Source: Medicago truncatula (Eukaryota; Streptophyta; Magnoliopsida; Fabales; Fabaceae). From it: a DNA stretch of 64,000 nucleotides. The notes below the pieces were generated by a model. That model made no database searches. It was given only the letters and a program-made list of their open reading frames with translations, and was not told where the DNA came from. This document shows, in pieces, positions 32,800 through 43,841 of the stretch (within the stretch, counting starts at the first letter, position 1; every line of letters begins with the position of its first letter). The DNA is taken from the NCBI RefSeq assembly GCF_003473485.1, contig NC_053046.1, positions 27,853,332 through 27,917,331 of the forward strand, in the 5' to 3' direction. The translations under genes and the position numbers were made by a program.

Positions 32800-33790
32800 A
32801 TGTGTGTAACAATGTAATTCATTTCTCTGAGAATGATCTTTCATATTTGTCCATCTCTTTCTTAAGCACCAAGCAATATAAGAGGAATCCTTAAAAGCCT
32901 TAACAACCAGAATTGAATTAGTTTCTTGAAGAAAAAAAATTCCAATGGTTATCATAAGCAATTTCCATTGTTATTATAACACCAATAAATTTAGCTTGAT
33001 AAGAGGATGTTAAGCCTGAAGGGTCATCAATGCAACCTAGAAAATCTGTATCATGACTTCTGAAAACACCTCCATAGGATGCCAAACCAGGGTTTCCATT
33101 TGAACCTCCATCACTATTACACTTTACCCAGTTAATGATAGGAGGATGCCAAAATATTTCCTTGATGATTTTGATTTTCACTTTTAAAGTCTTCCAAATA
33201 GTGAAACTTGTGATTGAGTTGGAAGAAGATTGGGTTGTGTAATTACATGATAAAGAAGCATTTGCAATTGTCAAGGAGATTGTTGATTTCTAGGGAATAA
33301 ACTTGTCATTGAATATTTGTGGTTTATAGCGAACCATATGATGTTGATTAAGTTGATCAAAGCATACTTTATCACAACTTTGCATTGAGGGGACCACTTC
33401 AAGTCACAAATATTCCAAATATCCTCAATTTCAATGAATTGCAATATTCTGTTTACGGAATTTGCAAACCAAGACAAAATTTGAATTGCATAGGAACATT
33501 CAAAGAATATGTGAAAATATGATTCAACATGCTTGAGACAATGATTACACATAAATGGAATTTGGCATCCTTTCTCCATAAGCTTCTCATATGTGGGTAC
33601 CTTATCTTGCACTAGTCTAGAGACAAATGATACTGTTAGGAGAAAATATCCTTACACAAAATAGCTTTAGACCATGGAAAATCTTGAAATTGTTGAAGCT
33701 CATATGCATCTCTTAACGCTCGCTCTCCATTTGTAGTGTGTTTCCTCAACAGTTGATCAATTTTAGGCTCTAGGAGAATGATGACTTACT
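32800..33790 (-). pseudogene. LINE reverse transcriptase relic (zf-RVT and RNase H-like)
   Basis: On the minus strand, from 33790 down: a region reading HTTNGERALRDAYELQ, then the reverse transcriptase zinc-binding domain (VPTYEKLMEKGCQIPFMCNH, then ESYFHIFFECSYA) in the frame ending at 33271, then an RNase H-like domain (INWVKCNSDGGSNGNPGLAS, then YGGVFRS) in the frame ending at 32918, and its last helices (VVKAFKDSSY, WCLRKRW) downstream in another frame. At least two frame changes and stops show decay. The order zf-RVT then RVT_3-type RNase H is typical of plant non-LTR retrotransposon remnants. The upstream reverse transcriptase core is absent. Confidence 0.8.
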
Positions 33791-33830
33791 GCACAAGTAA
33801 ACGCTTAAAGGGGAACTTATGGAGTAATAT

Positions 33831-34210
33831 GTTGGAACAAAATTGGATTTATACAATGCCTATAAAGTTTTGATGATAACAAATTATTAAAGAACAATTG
33901 GATATACTAATATATGTTCAAATATGAAGGACCATAGATTGAAATTCAACAAGATCTTAACATGTATATGAGCATCAGAAGCATAAGAGAAGCTAGAAGA
34001 ATTGGTAGGAGATTTTAAGAAAGTTCAATCATGGGTCAACACTTCAGACCAGAAGAAAGGAAGTTACTCAGAAGCTGAAGATCTGCACCAGACTCTGAAG
34101 ACCATCATACTCTGAAGGACATAAGACTTTGAGGGACCTAGAAGCAACAGTCAGATTTGTGTTCTTCTGAAGCTATCTCTATCAGACTCTGATAGTACAA
34201 TTTGTCCTCT
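33831..34210 (+). mobile_element. Copia-type LTR fragment (SIRE-like)
   Basis: Starts TGTTGGAACAAAATTGGATT and continues GATGATAACAAATTATTAAAG, with several AGACTCTGA/CAGACTCTGATAG words typical of SIRE/Maximus-like LTR starts. It breaks off into gypsy-type sequence at about 34210. Confidence 0.45.
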
Positions 34211-35110
34211 TCTGACCATGTGCAGATACAAATAAAGAACCTCAAGGACAAAAGAAATGAACGGATAATTCCAGTTGCAGCAAAGGAATTTCAAATGTCT
34301 TTTCAAGACATTATCCATATCAGAGAAGGATATGGGAGAGAAAAGAGAATCGGGAATATTCGTGGTGAACACCACCAACAAAGAAAGAAAGACAGAAGCA
34401 GGTTCTCTGCATACCTATGAAAAATGTCTTATGATTGGAGAAACCGAAACACCTCGAAGTATTTCATTCAGAATCAGAAAAAAGAAAGTCAAGACTACAC
34501 TAAAAAGAATGAAATATAGAAAAATCATAAAGATATGCAGCAAAGACTATTATGAAGGAAGCTCTAATGATGACAAGCCAGCCTTGCCATAATAGAAAGT
34601 GGACCCTAGGCCATTCATTATACCTTGTCAAATAGGAGGAGTATTGGAAAAAGGGCAATATGTGATCTAGGATCCTTTATATATATATACTATGGCATTA
34701 TCAACTTTTCAACGGGTCCAAGGATTAGAATTACAACCAGCCAGAATAAAGGTGGGGTTGGCAAATAGGAAGATTGCTCGACCATATCTGATGGTAGAAA
34801 ACGTACCCATAAAGGTGAACAATTTATCCTTCTTGATGGAATTTTTTATATTAGAAATGAAGGAATATTGTTTTATACCAATACTGTTAGGAAGACTGTT
34901 CTTAGCCACAACAAGGGCAAATATAGATGTCGACAAAAAGGAACTGGAAAACGAAGTGGGAAAGAATACGAGATTTTTAAATTTCCGTCAATGAGTCGAG
35001 GAAAGATGAAGCATAAAAGCAACAACATGAGTACTAAAAAGCGGACCAGCCTGGATGATGAAGATGTAAAGGAAGACAAGGAGCCTGAAGGATAGGGGGC
35101 TCCCGAGTGC
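34210..35110 (+). pseudogene. Ty3-gypsy gag-protease remnant
   Basis: The frame at 34692-34994 resembles the retropepsin-like region of plant gypsy elements: QRVQGLELQPARIKVGLANR, RPYLMVENVPIKV, then a ILLGRLFLATTRANIDVDKK segment (the ILGRPFL-A-A-I-D pattern). The catalytic DTG start is not found upstream. Frames before (34202-34592) and after (34868-35095) are lysine-rich and broken. The tail near 35200 (AAGAGGCAACCCATC) is common near the end of gypsy coding regions. Non-functional. Confidence 0.6.
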
Positions 35111-35274
35111 AAGTTGGACACAACCTATTTCGTCAAGCTAGTGAGCTGAAAGAGCTGAAGACACAACCTATTTCATCGCAACTGAGACGTAAAACAAGCA
35201 AGAGGCAACCCATCCATTTGTTTTTCTACATTTATTTTCCTTTTCAATAAATTGTTACGCGTCACTTGATGCTT

Positions 35275-35601
35275 GTTACACAAGCAACGGAAGCAGTTTC
35301 TGATTCTAGGGTTTATGTGAATATGTTATTTGTGAATTAGAGAGAATTGAGAGAAGAGAAGGTTATAGAATTGAAGAATGTAATTGTAATATTGATTCTA
35401 ATGAAAATATACAAAGGAGGTAGCTTATATACAATGTCTAGTTAAGTTGCTTGAAGCACAAACAATGTAACAAACTCTAGATCTTATTTGCTAACCTCTA
35501 ACAAACATGTAACAAACATCATAACAAACTAAAAACAAAATGTGATTAATCACCGATTGTGATTATCACTAAAATTAAACTTGAATTAAAACAAACTAAC
35601 A
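35275..35601 (-). mobile_element. Copia LTR, ~325 bp
   Basis: Follows the copia pol end at 35620 on the minus strand. The polypurine-like AATTAAGGGAGGA is followed by TGTTAGTTTGTTTT at 35601, the LTR start. The other end is near 35275 (GCTTGTGTAACA). Confidence 0.6.
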
Positions 35602-35755
35602 TCCTCCCTTAATTCAAGTTTCCACTTCCTTCATTCCAATCAAGCTTCTGAGCTTGATGAACCTGTCAACCTTCAATGCCTTAGTGAATATGTCTACAAG
35701 CTGCAGCTCAGTAGAGCAATGAAAAATCTGCAGTGCTCCCTTGTTCACCGATGAC
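35602..35755 (-). pseudogene. Ty1-copia pol C-terminal fragment
   Basis: Minus strand reads ALQIFHCSTELQLVDIFTKA, then LKVDRFIKLRSLIGMKEVET and a stop. DIFTKAL is the hallmark of the copia RNase H C-terminus. Only about 50 codons remain, cut off abruptly at about 35755. Confidence 0.8.
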
Positions 35756-35779
35756 AGTACGTCATTACTAGTTTTTTAG

Positions 35780-36985
35780 TCATATTTGTGTCCTTTTTGT
35801 AATGTTTTGAGAGTCAAATGCTTGTATACATGGTTAAATCAGCTCAAGATTCATAAAAGATAAGTTTTGCACAAATTGGAAAAAAAATCAAAGAATTTAG
35901 CTACCGGATCGTGCCACGATGGACCTGAATTGTGGCACGTTTGAAGCGTGGAATTTACCTGAAGATACTGGAAAAATCGTGGCACGATGGATATGTAACG
36001 TGCCACGATGGTTTAGTAAATTTGCTGCCACGTCAGATTAATGAAGGAATCGTGCCACGATGGACGCGAAACGTGGCACGATGATGGGCTTTTCAGAAAT
36101 CCTAATTCTTTGTCTATAAAAGTCAGATGCGACCAGAAGCTTAGGGGAGATTTTGGAGACCTAAATAGAGCATAGACGACACCAGGAAGCCGAAGAACAC
36201 GCATTCGATCTCACCAAACTCATAGTTGGTTCTGGTTTATGTATGTTCACTATTTTCTATGTATTTGATTGTTTAGTTATGAGTAGCTAAACTCTTAGAT
36301 TGATTAAGCCATGAGACGAGTCTTTGTGATTTGTCAACCATGTAATTTGTTAAGAACTCTCTTTGACATCAATGAAAACCTAGTCTTTATTCAGAATTAT
36401 TTGTGTTTATTGCTTTTCGTATGATTGTATGAATGACTATTAACCCTAGTTTCTTTCAATCACATAAATTGATCTTAGGAATTGAATGACTACTAACCCT
36501 AGCTTTTAATCATGAAATAGTAATTCTGTTTAATTCAACATAAGAACCTAGAGATAGGAAATTGAGAGTTATGACTTATGAATTAACGTTCTGACATAAC
36601 TTCCACGGTTATTCAATCGGCTTAAGAGATTAAAAGGTTATAACTTAGGAAAGGGTTTTGAGTCAAGAGATTGATCAAAACCACTTAGTTAATCCGTCGT
36701 AAACCTAGGTTATTTTCTTTGAGAGATAAGAGAGGCAAATTACTCACAGTGAGCAATAGAGGATTCGAAAGGCTTGATCATCTGTTTTAATCCAATTATC
36801 AAACCATTTTATTTTCTGTTATTTACTTTTTATTGCAACCAAATCCAACTGCCTAGGGCAACCCATAAATTTAATACATCCTTTATTCTAACGCTTTTAA
36901 TTAAACACCAAGATTTGATTAAATAATTGATTTTACAACAAGTAAAAAGAATTTGAATTTACAGGGATTCAATGATTGGATTTCC
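35780..36985 (+). mobile_element. Gypsy-type LTR-like region with CGTGCCACG motifs
   Basis: The motif CGTGCCACGATGG or its reverse CGTGGCACG occurs about eight times in 35910-36085. It is followed by a TATA-like TGTCTATAAAAGTCAG near 36111 and a long leader. The organisation (U3 with repeated words, TATA, transcribed part) fits a retrotransposon LTR. Ends and target duplication were not determined. Confidence 0.45.
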
Positions 36986-37489
36986 CCTAAATCCCAAGAC
37001 AAATAAGGGTTTATTCGCTCATGATCATATTAAACATGAATAATAAATACAATATGATTATAAATAAGATAAGAGAAAAATGAATTAGATTGAAGTTTCC
37101 AAATTGAAATTAGAAGAATTCAATAAAACCAAGGAGCTCCGTTCCCTTGAACTATTCAGTTGATAAAAACAATGCATAATATATACAAGGTATGGATTCG
37201 AACCCTGAACACCACCAAAAAAACCAATGAGTTCTCGATGTTTACTGGTGAAGAGTGGTGTCCAAACATAGCTATTTGGTGCCTTTCTATAGAAGAAGAT
37301 GTCATAATACACGGGTGGCACTTCATTGACTTTGTGTTGGGTGATTTTGGTGACTTTAGTGTATTCTAGATGAAAGAGAAAACGGATCAAAATCGGAATA
37401 TGAGCGTAATACCCCATTTATTAGGAATTCACAATACACCGATGGGAATCCTTTTTTGGAGAAACTAGAATCGTCAAATAAATATTAAT

Positions 37490-37971
37490 GGGTTAAATAT
37501 GTTTTTGGTCCCTATAAATATGTCAACTTTTCATTTTAGTCCCTCTAAAATTTTCCTTCAACTTTTAGTCCCTATAAAATTTTCAATCACTACTTTTGGT
37601 CCCTATTTTTAATTTAATTTTTTTTTTAATGAAATTGTGCAGAAATGTGTCAAATATTCTAAAAAAAATTAGATTTTTTTAACAAAACACAAATTAAATA
37701 TGAATTTTTAACCATAAACAATATAAAAATTCATATTAAATTCATATTTTGTTAAAAAATTATTAATTTTTTTTGGAGTCATTCTTATAATATTTTGAAT
37801 TATTCTGGAAAATTTTATTAAATAATATGAATTCTACATATGAGTTTACTTTAAAAGAGGGACCAAAAGTGAAGATTGAAACTTTATAGGGACTAAAAGT
37901 TGAAGGAAAATTTTAGAGGGACTAAAACAAAAAATTGACATATTTATAGGGACCAAAAGCATATTTAACCC
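37490..37971. mobile_element. Mutator-like MITE, 482 bp
   Basis: Perfect 9-bp direct repeats AATATTAAT at 37481-37489 and 37972-37980. The long inverted ends start GGGTTAAATATGTTTTTGGT and, reversed, GGGTTAAATATGCTTTTGGT, and continue through repeated TCCCTATAAA-type words for more than 100 bp. The paralogous NCR block near 12147 carries the unoccupied site. No coding capacity. Confidence 0.88.
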
Positions 37972-38334
37972 AATATTAATTTATTGTGTATAAATGTGAA
38001 TCAAAGAATTCATCTGGTTGGGAATGTTGAATAAATAATGCAACTAGAAAATTTTATACTCATACCCTATCGTTAAATAATTTTATAAATAAAAAATCCT
38101 ACAACGTGTTCAACTCTTGCAAAACTATGTCATCTCCCTGATTTTATATTATTAATAGTGAATACTTTTCTATGTTCCAACTTTTTTTTAGTTTCTCTCA
38201 AAAAAAAAGTTTTTTTTTTAGTTTCCCCTTTCTATCATCAAAGGTTAAAATTTAATTTAAAAAAATAATTGTAATGATTAAAGTTTTTACGTTACCATTT
38301 TAGTAAGTTTGCTAAATGACAAAATGCAACATAT

Positions 38335-38501
38335 TGATATACTTAAGAGACATTTAATAAGTATTCAAATTTTAGGGAGATTTATTTACAACTTTGTAAA
38401 CGCTAAATTAATTAATTAATTTATATCAAAAAATCATTCGCTTTATACACTATAAAGTTATCAAATTATATTCAATTTGTTACATGCAAAGAGATAAAAA
38501 T
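38335..38501 (+). promoter_or_regulatory. NCR upstream module, gene 4
   Basis: GAGACATTTAATAAGTATTC and GGGAGATTTATTTACAAC at about 38348-38392, then TATA-like TTTATACACTATAAAG at about 38441-38456. Confidence 0.6.
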
Positions 38502-38810
38502 ATGACTAAAACTTTCGATTTTGTGTATGCTACGATTATATTTAGTTTCTTATTTTTTGCTGAAAAGAACGTTGTTGGTAAGCTATTTTTCATACTTTTC
38601 AAGTTACTTTTTTACTTTGTAGTACGTATACAATATTTTATCTCATTTTAGTAATATTATTTTATCTTTTTTTTATTTTTTATTACAGCATATATTATTG
38701 AATGTAAAACCGATAATGATTGTCCAATAAGTCAATTGAAAATATATGCATGGAAGTGCGTTAAAAACGGATGCCATTTGTTTGATGTGATTCCAATGAT
38801 GTATGAGTAA
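38502..38810 (+). CDS. NCR peptide gene 4, two exons
   Basis: Exons 38502-38577 and 38689-38810, GT-AG intron of 111 bp, 65 residues. Signal peptide begins MTKTFDFVYATIIFSFLFFA (MTK instead of MAK). The mature part has C-x5-C-x11-C-x4-C and resembles NCR 1 most closely (shared AYIIEC start and KNGCHLF), but its tail is DVIPMMYE where NCR 1 has an acidic run. The gene sits on the third copy of the block seen at 7.8 and 12.1/14.2 kb. No disabling change. Confidence 0.88.
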
Positions 38811-39079
38811 TAGATCCAAGAGAGTACACATATTCCATGCAATGAAGAATGAGTTATTTCGACCAAAAAAAAAATGAGTTATCAAATGACAAAAAGATTT
38901 ATGCAATGTGTATTGTGCTAGAATATTCCACAATTTCCATTTAGTTATTGTGATCGCACCCAATAATTGTATTTTTAATTTATTTTAATTTTCTTAATTT
39001 CACAAATCTTTTAATTATGTCTTTGTACTTTAAGATGTTGGTATTGAAATTAAATAAGAAACTAAACAATATTATAGTA

Positions 39080-39490
39080 AGATTATCGTTCCAACAAAAA
39101 TTGGGGATTAATTATAAGAAACAGTTATCAAGGACTTACAAAGTTTGTTGGTGATAAAAAGCATAAAGACCATTTTGGAGTTTTTCCATGTTCAAGTTAA
39201 AACTAAAAGAATTTATGAAATAGGTCTTGGAAAATGAAAAATTAAATAATAAAAGTCAAATCAATCTTAAGACGTAACTTTGATTACATTTGTTGAGAGA
39301 TACTTATATGGACACAACACCAAATCAAAATCTCCTAAGCACACAATCATTAAAATATATATCATTTAGTTATTTCTTTTTTATGTGTGTATGTCTAAAT
39401 GACAAATATTTATGTTTTTGACCAAGCAAGTGCTATAACAAAATGAGTCAGAGAGAACTTGGTATGTTTTTCAACACATTCACCATGGCT
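39080..39490. other. No gene recognised
   Basis: AT-rich sequence between NCR 4 and a copy of the downstream repeat (39490-39770, related to 10060-10370). No coding features. Confidence 0.35.
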
Positions 39491-39829
39491 CTCATGAAGG
39501 TTGTATTTCTTTACTATATATGTGTTCCTTAATGTATTTCTTTATTTAGGTTGTGGTGTATGAATCTGGCCTTTGTTTGTAACCATCAATAGTACATATT
39601 AATGAGAATCCTTTGTTTTCATTCGGATATTTATTTTGCAAGTGTTTCGCAAGTGATGTTTGTTCTTTACTTTATCGTATCTTAATGCAAGCTAGTCTAC
39701 TTGTGGCAATCGGTTCATAGCCAAAGGTCGACTTCCCTCGACCCTACTATGGAGGCATTACCTGTAATATTCCAGACTGCTTTAAGCATTATCGAATAAC
39801 GTTATAAACCAACACCAGTCTTTTAGACG

Positions 39830-40640
39830 TGTTTTGTCCTCACTCACATGTTTTCTGGGAAATTTTTCAAAAGGTCACCCATCCAAAGACTACTCCAAAT
39901 CAAGCACACTTAAAGGTATGAGGATGTTCATCCCCCAATATGAGAATGGTCATGGAGATAACACTATGTTCAGTTCAATCGGGGGTGCTACATGCATATC
40001 TCCATGTTTTTGGCATTTGTCACATGTCTTAGCATATTCTTTAGAATTTGTGTTCATGCCACTAATAACCGGCTGATAAGTATTTCGTTGCCTAAGGTCA
40101 TACACCCAAGTCTCTCACGACTATTCCTCCATGTGTTTCCTCGAGGACATTGTTACCTCCTTCCTTTATCAAGCATTTAAACAATGTTTTGGAGCGTCCT
40201 CTTTGGTACAGTTGTCCCTTAATAAAAAAAGAACATGATTGTCATTTGATGCAGGCAGCCACATTATACCATGGTGGTCCTCTTTGCAGACCTCTGCTAT
40301 GAAACCATCTAGGATAGGATTCGACAAAGTCTCATGTATAACTATCTTGTTTTCACTTTTCCTTTTAGAACTTGCTATCTTAGAGAATTTGTCAGCCTTT
40401 AGGTTATTCTCTCGTGGAATGTGTCTGAGCCTTACCAACTTGAATCTTCAGATGATTTATTTAACGAGGCACAAATATCTTTGCATCTTTTGACCCATAG
40501 CCTTGTATTCCCTATTTATTTGAGAAATCACTACTTTTAAGTCCGACTTGAGCAGTATTTCTTGAGTCCCTATTTCTGCTACGTGTTGGAGTCTGGCTAG
40601 GCATGTTTTGTATTCAGACTGGTTATTTGTATTCACAAAA
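39830..40640 (-). pseudogene. Ty3-gypsy RNase H and integrase remnant
   Basis: From 40640 down on the minus strand: ARLQHVAEIGTQEILLKSDL and GSKDAKIF, then VRLRHIPRENNLKADKFSKI and ASSKRK (end of the gypsy RNase H-like domain), then the integrase zinc-binding part with CDKCQKHGDMH and a PPIEL-W-M-I segment in shifted frames to about 39880. Several stops and shifts. The edge at about 40560 coincides with the start of the duplicated NCR 5/6 block, and a scrap of the same element appears at 47195-47280. Confidence 0.7.
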
Positions 40641-41539
40641 TTGAAGCGGATGGAGACTTGGATTTTGATGACTCTGGCCCCACACCCCTTGACTCGATGT
40701 ACACAATCTATCGATGGAATGATTATGGTTTTTCAGATGTCATCGTTGTCACGATGTCTGCCAGAACCAGAGCCTTAAGGACCTTTTGGATTCATACAAC
40801 ACATCAAATTTTGACAGTTAAATCGTCCATTTTGTAATCCTTCAGGCATGGTTTGGCATGAAAAACTTTTTCTGAACTGGTTGGTCGTTTCAGACCATTA
40901 TCTGGTGGACCACACAGTACTGTTTGAGCCTTCGGTCCTGGTAGAACTTCACTGGAAGTAGATCGACTTCTGGACATCCAAAATCTTCCTAATAAGGGTT
41001 ATGCTAACTATTTCTGCTGGAACTGGTTGGTAGAGAATTAGGGTTTCGTTAATATGGGAGGCATGGTTTCATCGTCCCTTAATTTAATTTCAGATAACGA
41101 TTTCATCCTTTGTATTTTTCACGTCATTTTTGTCCTTTTGCATATAGACTTTCAAACATCAAAATTTAAAATTCATATGAAAACCTTGGTGAAAGACCAT
41201 ATATTTGGACACTAAGAGCTCATACTAAAATAAAATCATAGGCTTGAATTCATATAAAAATTGATCAAAAATATGAAAAATGCCGTAAAAAATATAAAGG
41301 ATGAAATTGTTACCGTAGGTTAAGAGCAACAAGAGTAACTTTGCCTAGATATTTCTATTCCTATATTATAAAAATAAACGACAACACTCTCTGATTGTGC
41401 TATTTTCGAAAGGTTGAAAGTTAATTTTGCCTCTCATGAAAGGTTGAAAGTTAATTAAAAATGAATTATTTTTAATGATTGGCAAATTTTTTACCTTACC
41501 CCTTTAGTAAGCATGATAAAGTGACAAACACGATACATT

Positions 41540-41701
41540 GATCTACAAAAGAGACATTTAATAATGATTCTAATTTTAGGGAGACTTATTTACAACTCCT
41601 TAAGCACTAAAAATAATAATTGTTTTTAGGTCATCATGCTCTTTATAGACTATAAAGTGGTCTAATCATATTCTATTTTTTTTCCGGCAAAGAGAGAAAA
41701 T
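41540..41701 (+). promoter_or_regulatory. NCR upstream module, gene 5
   Basis: GAGACATTTAATAATGATTC, GGGAGACTTATTTACAACTC and a TATA-like CTTTATAGACTATAAAGTGG at about 41640. Confidence 0.6.
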
Positions 41702-42000
41702 ATGGCTAAAACTTTAAATTTTGTGTGTGCAATGATTTTATTTATTTCCTTGTTTCTTGTTTCAAAGAACGTTGCTTGTAAGACATTTTACCCACTTTTA
41801 AAATTCTCTTCTTTACTTTTTAATTTGTATATATTTTATCTCATTTTAGTAACATCATTTTATCCTCTTTTTTCACTACAGTATATATTATTGAATGTAA
41901 AACTGATGCTGATTGTCCAATAAGTAAGTTAAATATGTATAACTGGAGATGCATTAAAAGTTCATGTCATCTGTATAAAGTCATTCAATTTATGGTATGA
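41702..42000 (+). CDS. NCR peptide gene 5, two exons
   Basis: Exons 41702-41777 and 41882-42000, GT-AG intron of 104 bp, 64 residues. Signal peptide starts MAKTLNFVCAMILFISLFLV and so carries an extra cysteine inside the signal segment. The mature peptide reads YIIECKTDADCPISKLNMYN near its start, then cysteines spaced C-x5-C-x11-C-x4-C in total, and ends IQFMV. It forms a sub-pair with NCR 6 (shared NF/ALILFISLFLVSKNVA core and duplicated flanks). Reading straight through the intron gives a false membrane-like protein. Expected role: secreted nodule symbiosis peptide. Confidence 0.88.
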
Positions 42001-42779
42001 GTACCAGGACCAAGAGAATAAATTTACACCACGCAATGAAGAATGAATTCTTAAAATAGAGAGAAAAAAACAATTGTTGAATATGCTATTTCGCAATTGG
42101 CATTTAGTTATTATACTCTCACCCAATAAGTGTATTTTTTAATCATTTTTATTTTTCATAATTTCACAGACCTTGTAATTATTGTTTGTGCTTAAGATGT
42201 TGGAAATGAAATAAAATAAGACACTAAAGAATATTATAATTAGATTGTTCTCTTCTGTCTTAAATTTGGATATATCACCATGGCCTCCTTTTAAACATTT
42301 GACATTTTCTTTCCCAAAAAAAGTTAACCCAACCGAAGGAAATAATAATATAAGGTGCGGAAAAACTAGTATTTATATTAGTCCCTTTATTTCACATATT
42401 TTTTAATTTCTTTCTCCCATATTCATGTTTTGGATTTTATTTATGAGATGTCATATTCATTAGTCATGTAAAATTATGTTTGATAAACTGATATTTTTAA
42501 TTTAGATCATAAACACTTTATAACTTTTTTTATTTGTTTTATTGATCAAATATAAACATATTATTTAGAAATCCGTTGTTTATGGTTCAAATAAAAAATG
42601 TCACATGATTATTGCAAGTCATAAAAAATAAGCCTCAAATAGAATTGTGTGAAAAAATATCAAAACTTGTGAAACATGGAATTAAAATATATTATTTAGA
42701 AATATTAAGACTAAAATTCTATTTCATTTAAAAGATGGAGGACCAAACCAAAACCCTTGCAAAAAACAAAAACACAAAC

Positions 42780-43840
42780 GAAAAAGTAAAATTAAAGAGT
42801 CTTGTTTATACAGGTGTTTTTTGTAAACAAAAATGCTAGTTTTAAAATGTTACTTGCAGGATCAAACGAGAAATCTTAGGACATGTGTAATGTTTTTCCA
42901 TAAATTGTTTGAGTGTTCATGATGTTCATAAGTTTAATGTAAAAAGATGAAGATAACTGTCTTGTTCGACATAGTCAATAAGGTTTTTAGAAACTAAGAT
43001 AAACAAAAGCCTTACAAGATGAAGGTAAAGAGATATAAAAGAAAATAGTTTGCATTTCATTAATAAAGACGGTTCATCAAATCAGTTACATACGTTCTTT
43101 TGACTCTTTTCTCTCTACGCTTGGATAATTCGAGTGTGAAGAAATTTTGCATGTGATTTGTGACCCTAATTTCCTATTAAAAAAACTACTATATATACAT
43201 AAGAAAATAATTTACAAACCAACGGTCCAAAACTATATGTCTTCGACAGACTTGACCTGCTTTTCATGTGTGTTGGACCTTTGATCTTGCCTCTTTATAG
43301 AGGATTTGAATTCCTTCCGGTCGAATCCTTGGACTTTGAAGAATGCTAAAATATATCCTATTGAATCACACTTATATTCAATCTACACTTGAAGGAACTT
43401 CCTTTTCGACAATAACTTTCTCCTGTTTAAAACAAACACTTGGAAATATAGGCTAACAAATTGCCCCCCAAAAGTGTCATTTTCGACTGAATTTTTAAAT
43501 GAAAGAGAAGATTGACATTTTTGAAAACTTATGTTTCCAAGAGAATATAATGACATCATCCTAATCATTAATGTATTCAAACTTGTCCTTTCAACTCACA
43601 TCCTACAAAAATCCCCTTTATGGCGCCACTTTCTCATAAAGCTAGTGGGACATGCCATCATTTCGAAAAACACAACTGTCATCAAATAGCTTCAGCATGC
43701 TACCAATATCTCTCAATATTCGACCACGTAGAATCTCCTTACTGGAGTAGAATTCAAAAGGCTCCTAAGTTTCTTTTTCTTCAGAAAGTATGAAATCCCA
43801 CTTCTATTCCCTTTTTCGCTTTTCTTGCAATCTTATTTCT
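42780..43840. other. Unassigned, probably retroelement-derived
   Basis: No coding frame is recognised. The stretch 43060-43500 has the texture of LTR or primer-adjacent DNA and directly precedes the gag of the copia element, but I could not delimit an LTR. Confidence 0.3.
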
Positions 43841-43841
43841 C

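Larger units (their letters stand above)
40560..42770 (+). repeat. Segmental duplication, copy 1 (carries NCR 5)
   Basis: Aligns with 47195-49625 over almost the entire length, including the start word GAGTCCCTATTT-TGCTACGTG and the end word GACCAAACCAAAACCCTTG. Differences include a ~110-bp stretch near 42485-42595 present only here, a ~125-bp stretch near 49472-49590 present only in copy 2, and a Stowaway MITE only in copy 2. Copy offset is about 6.7 kb. Confidence 0.85.
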
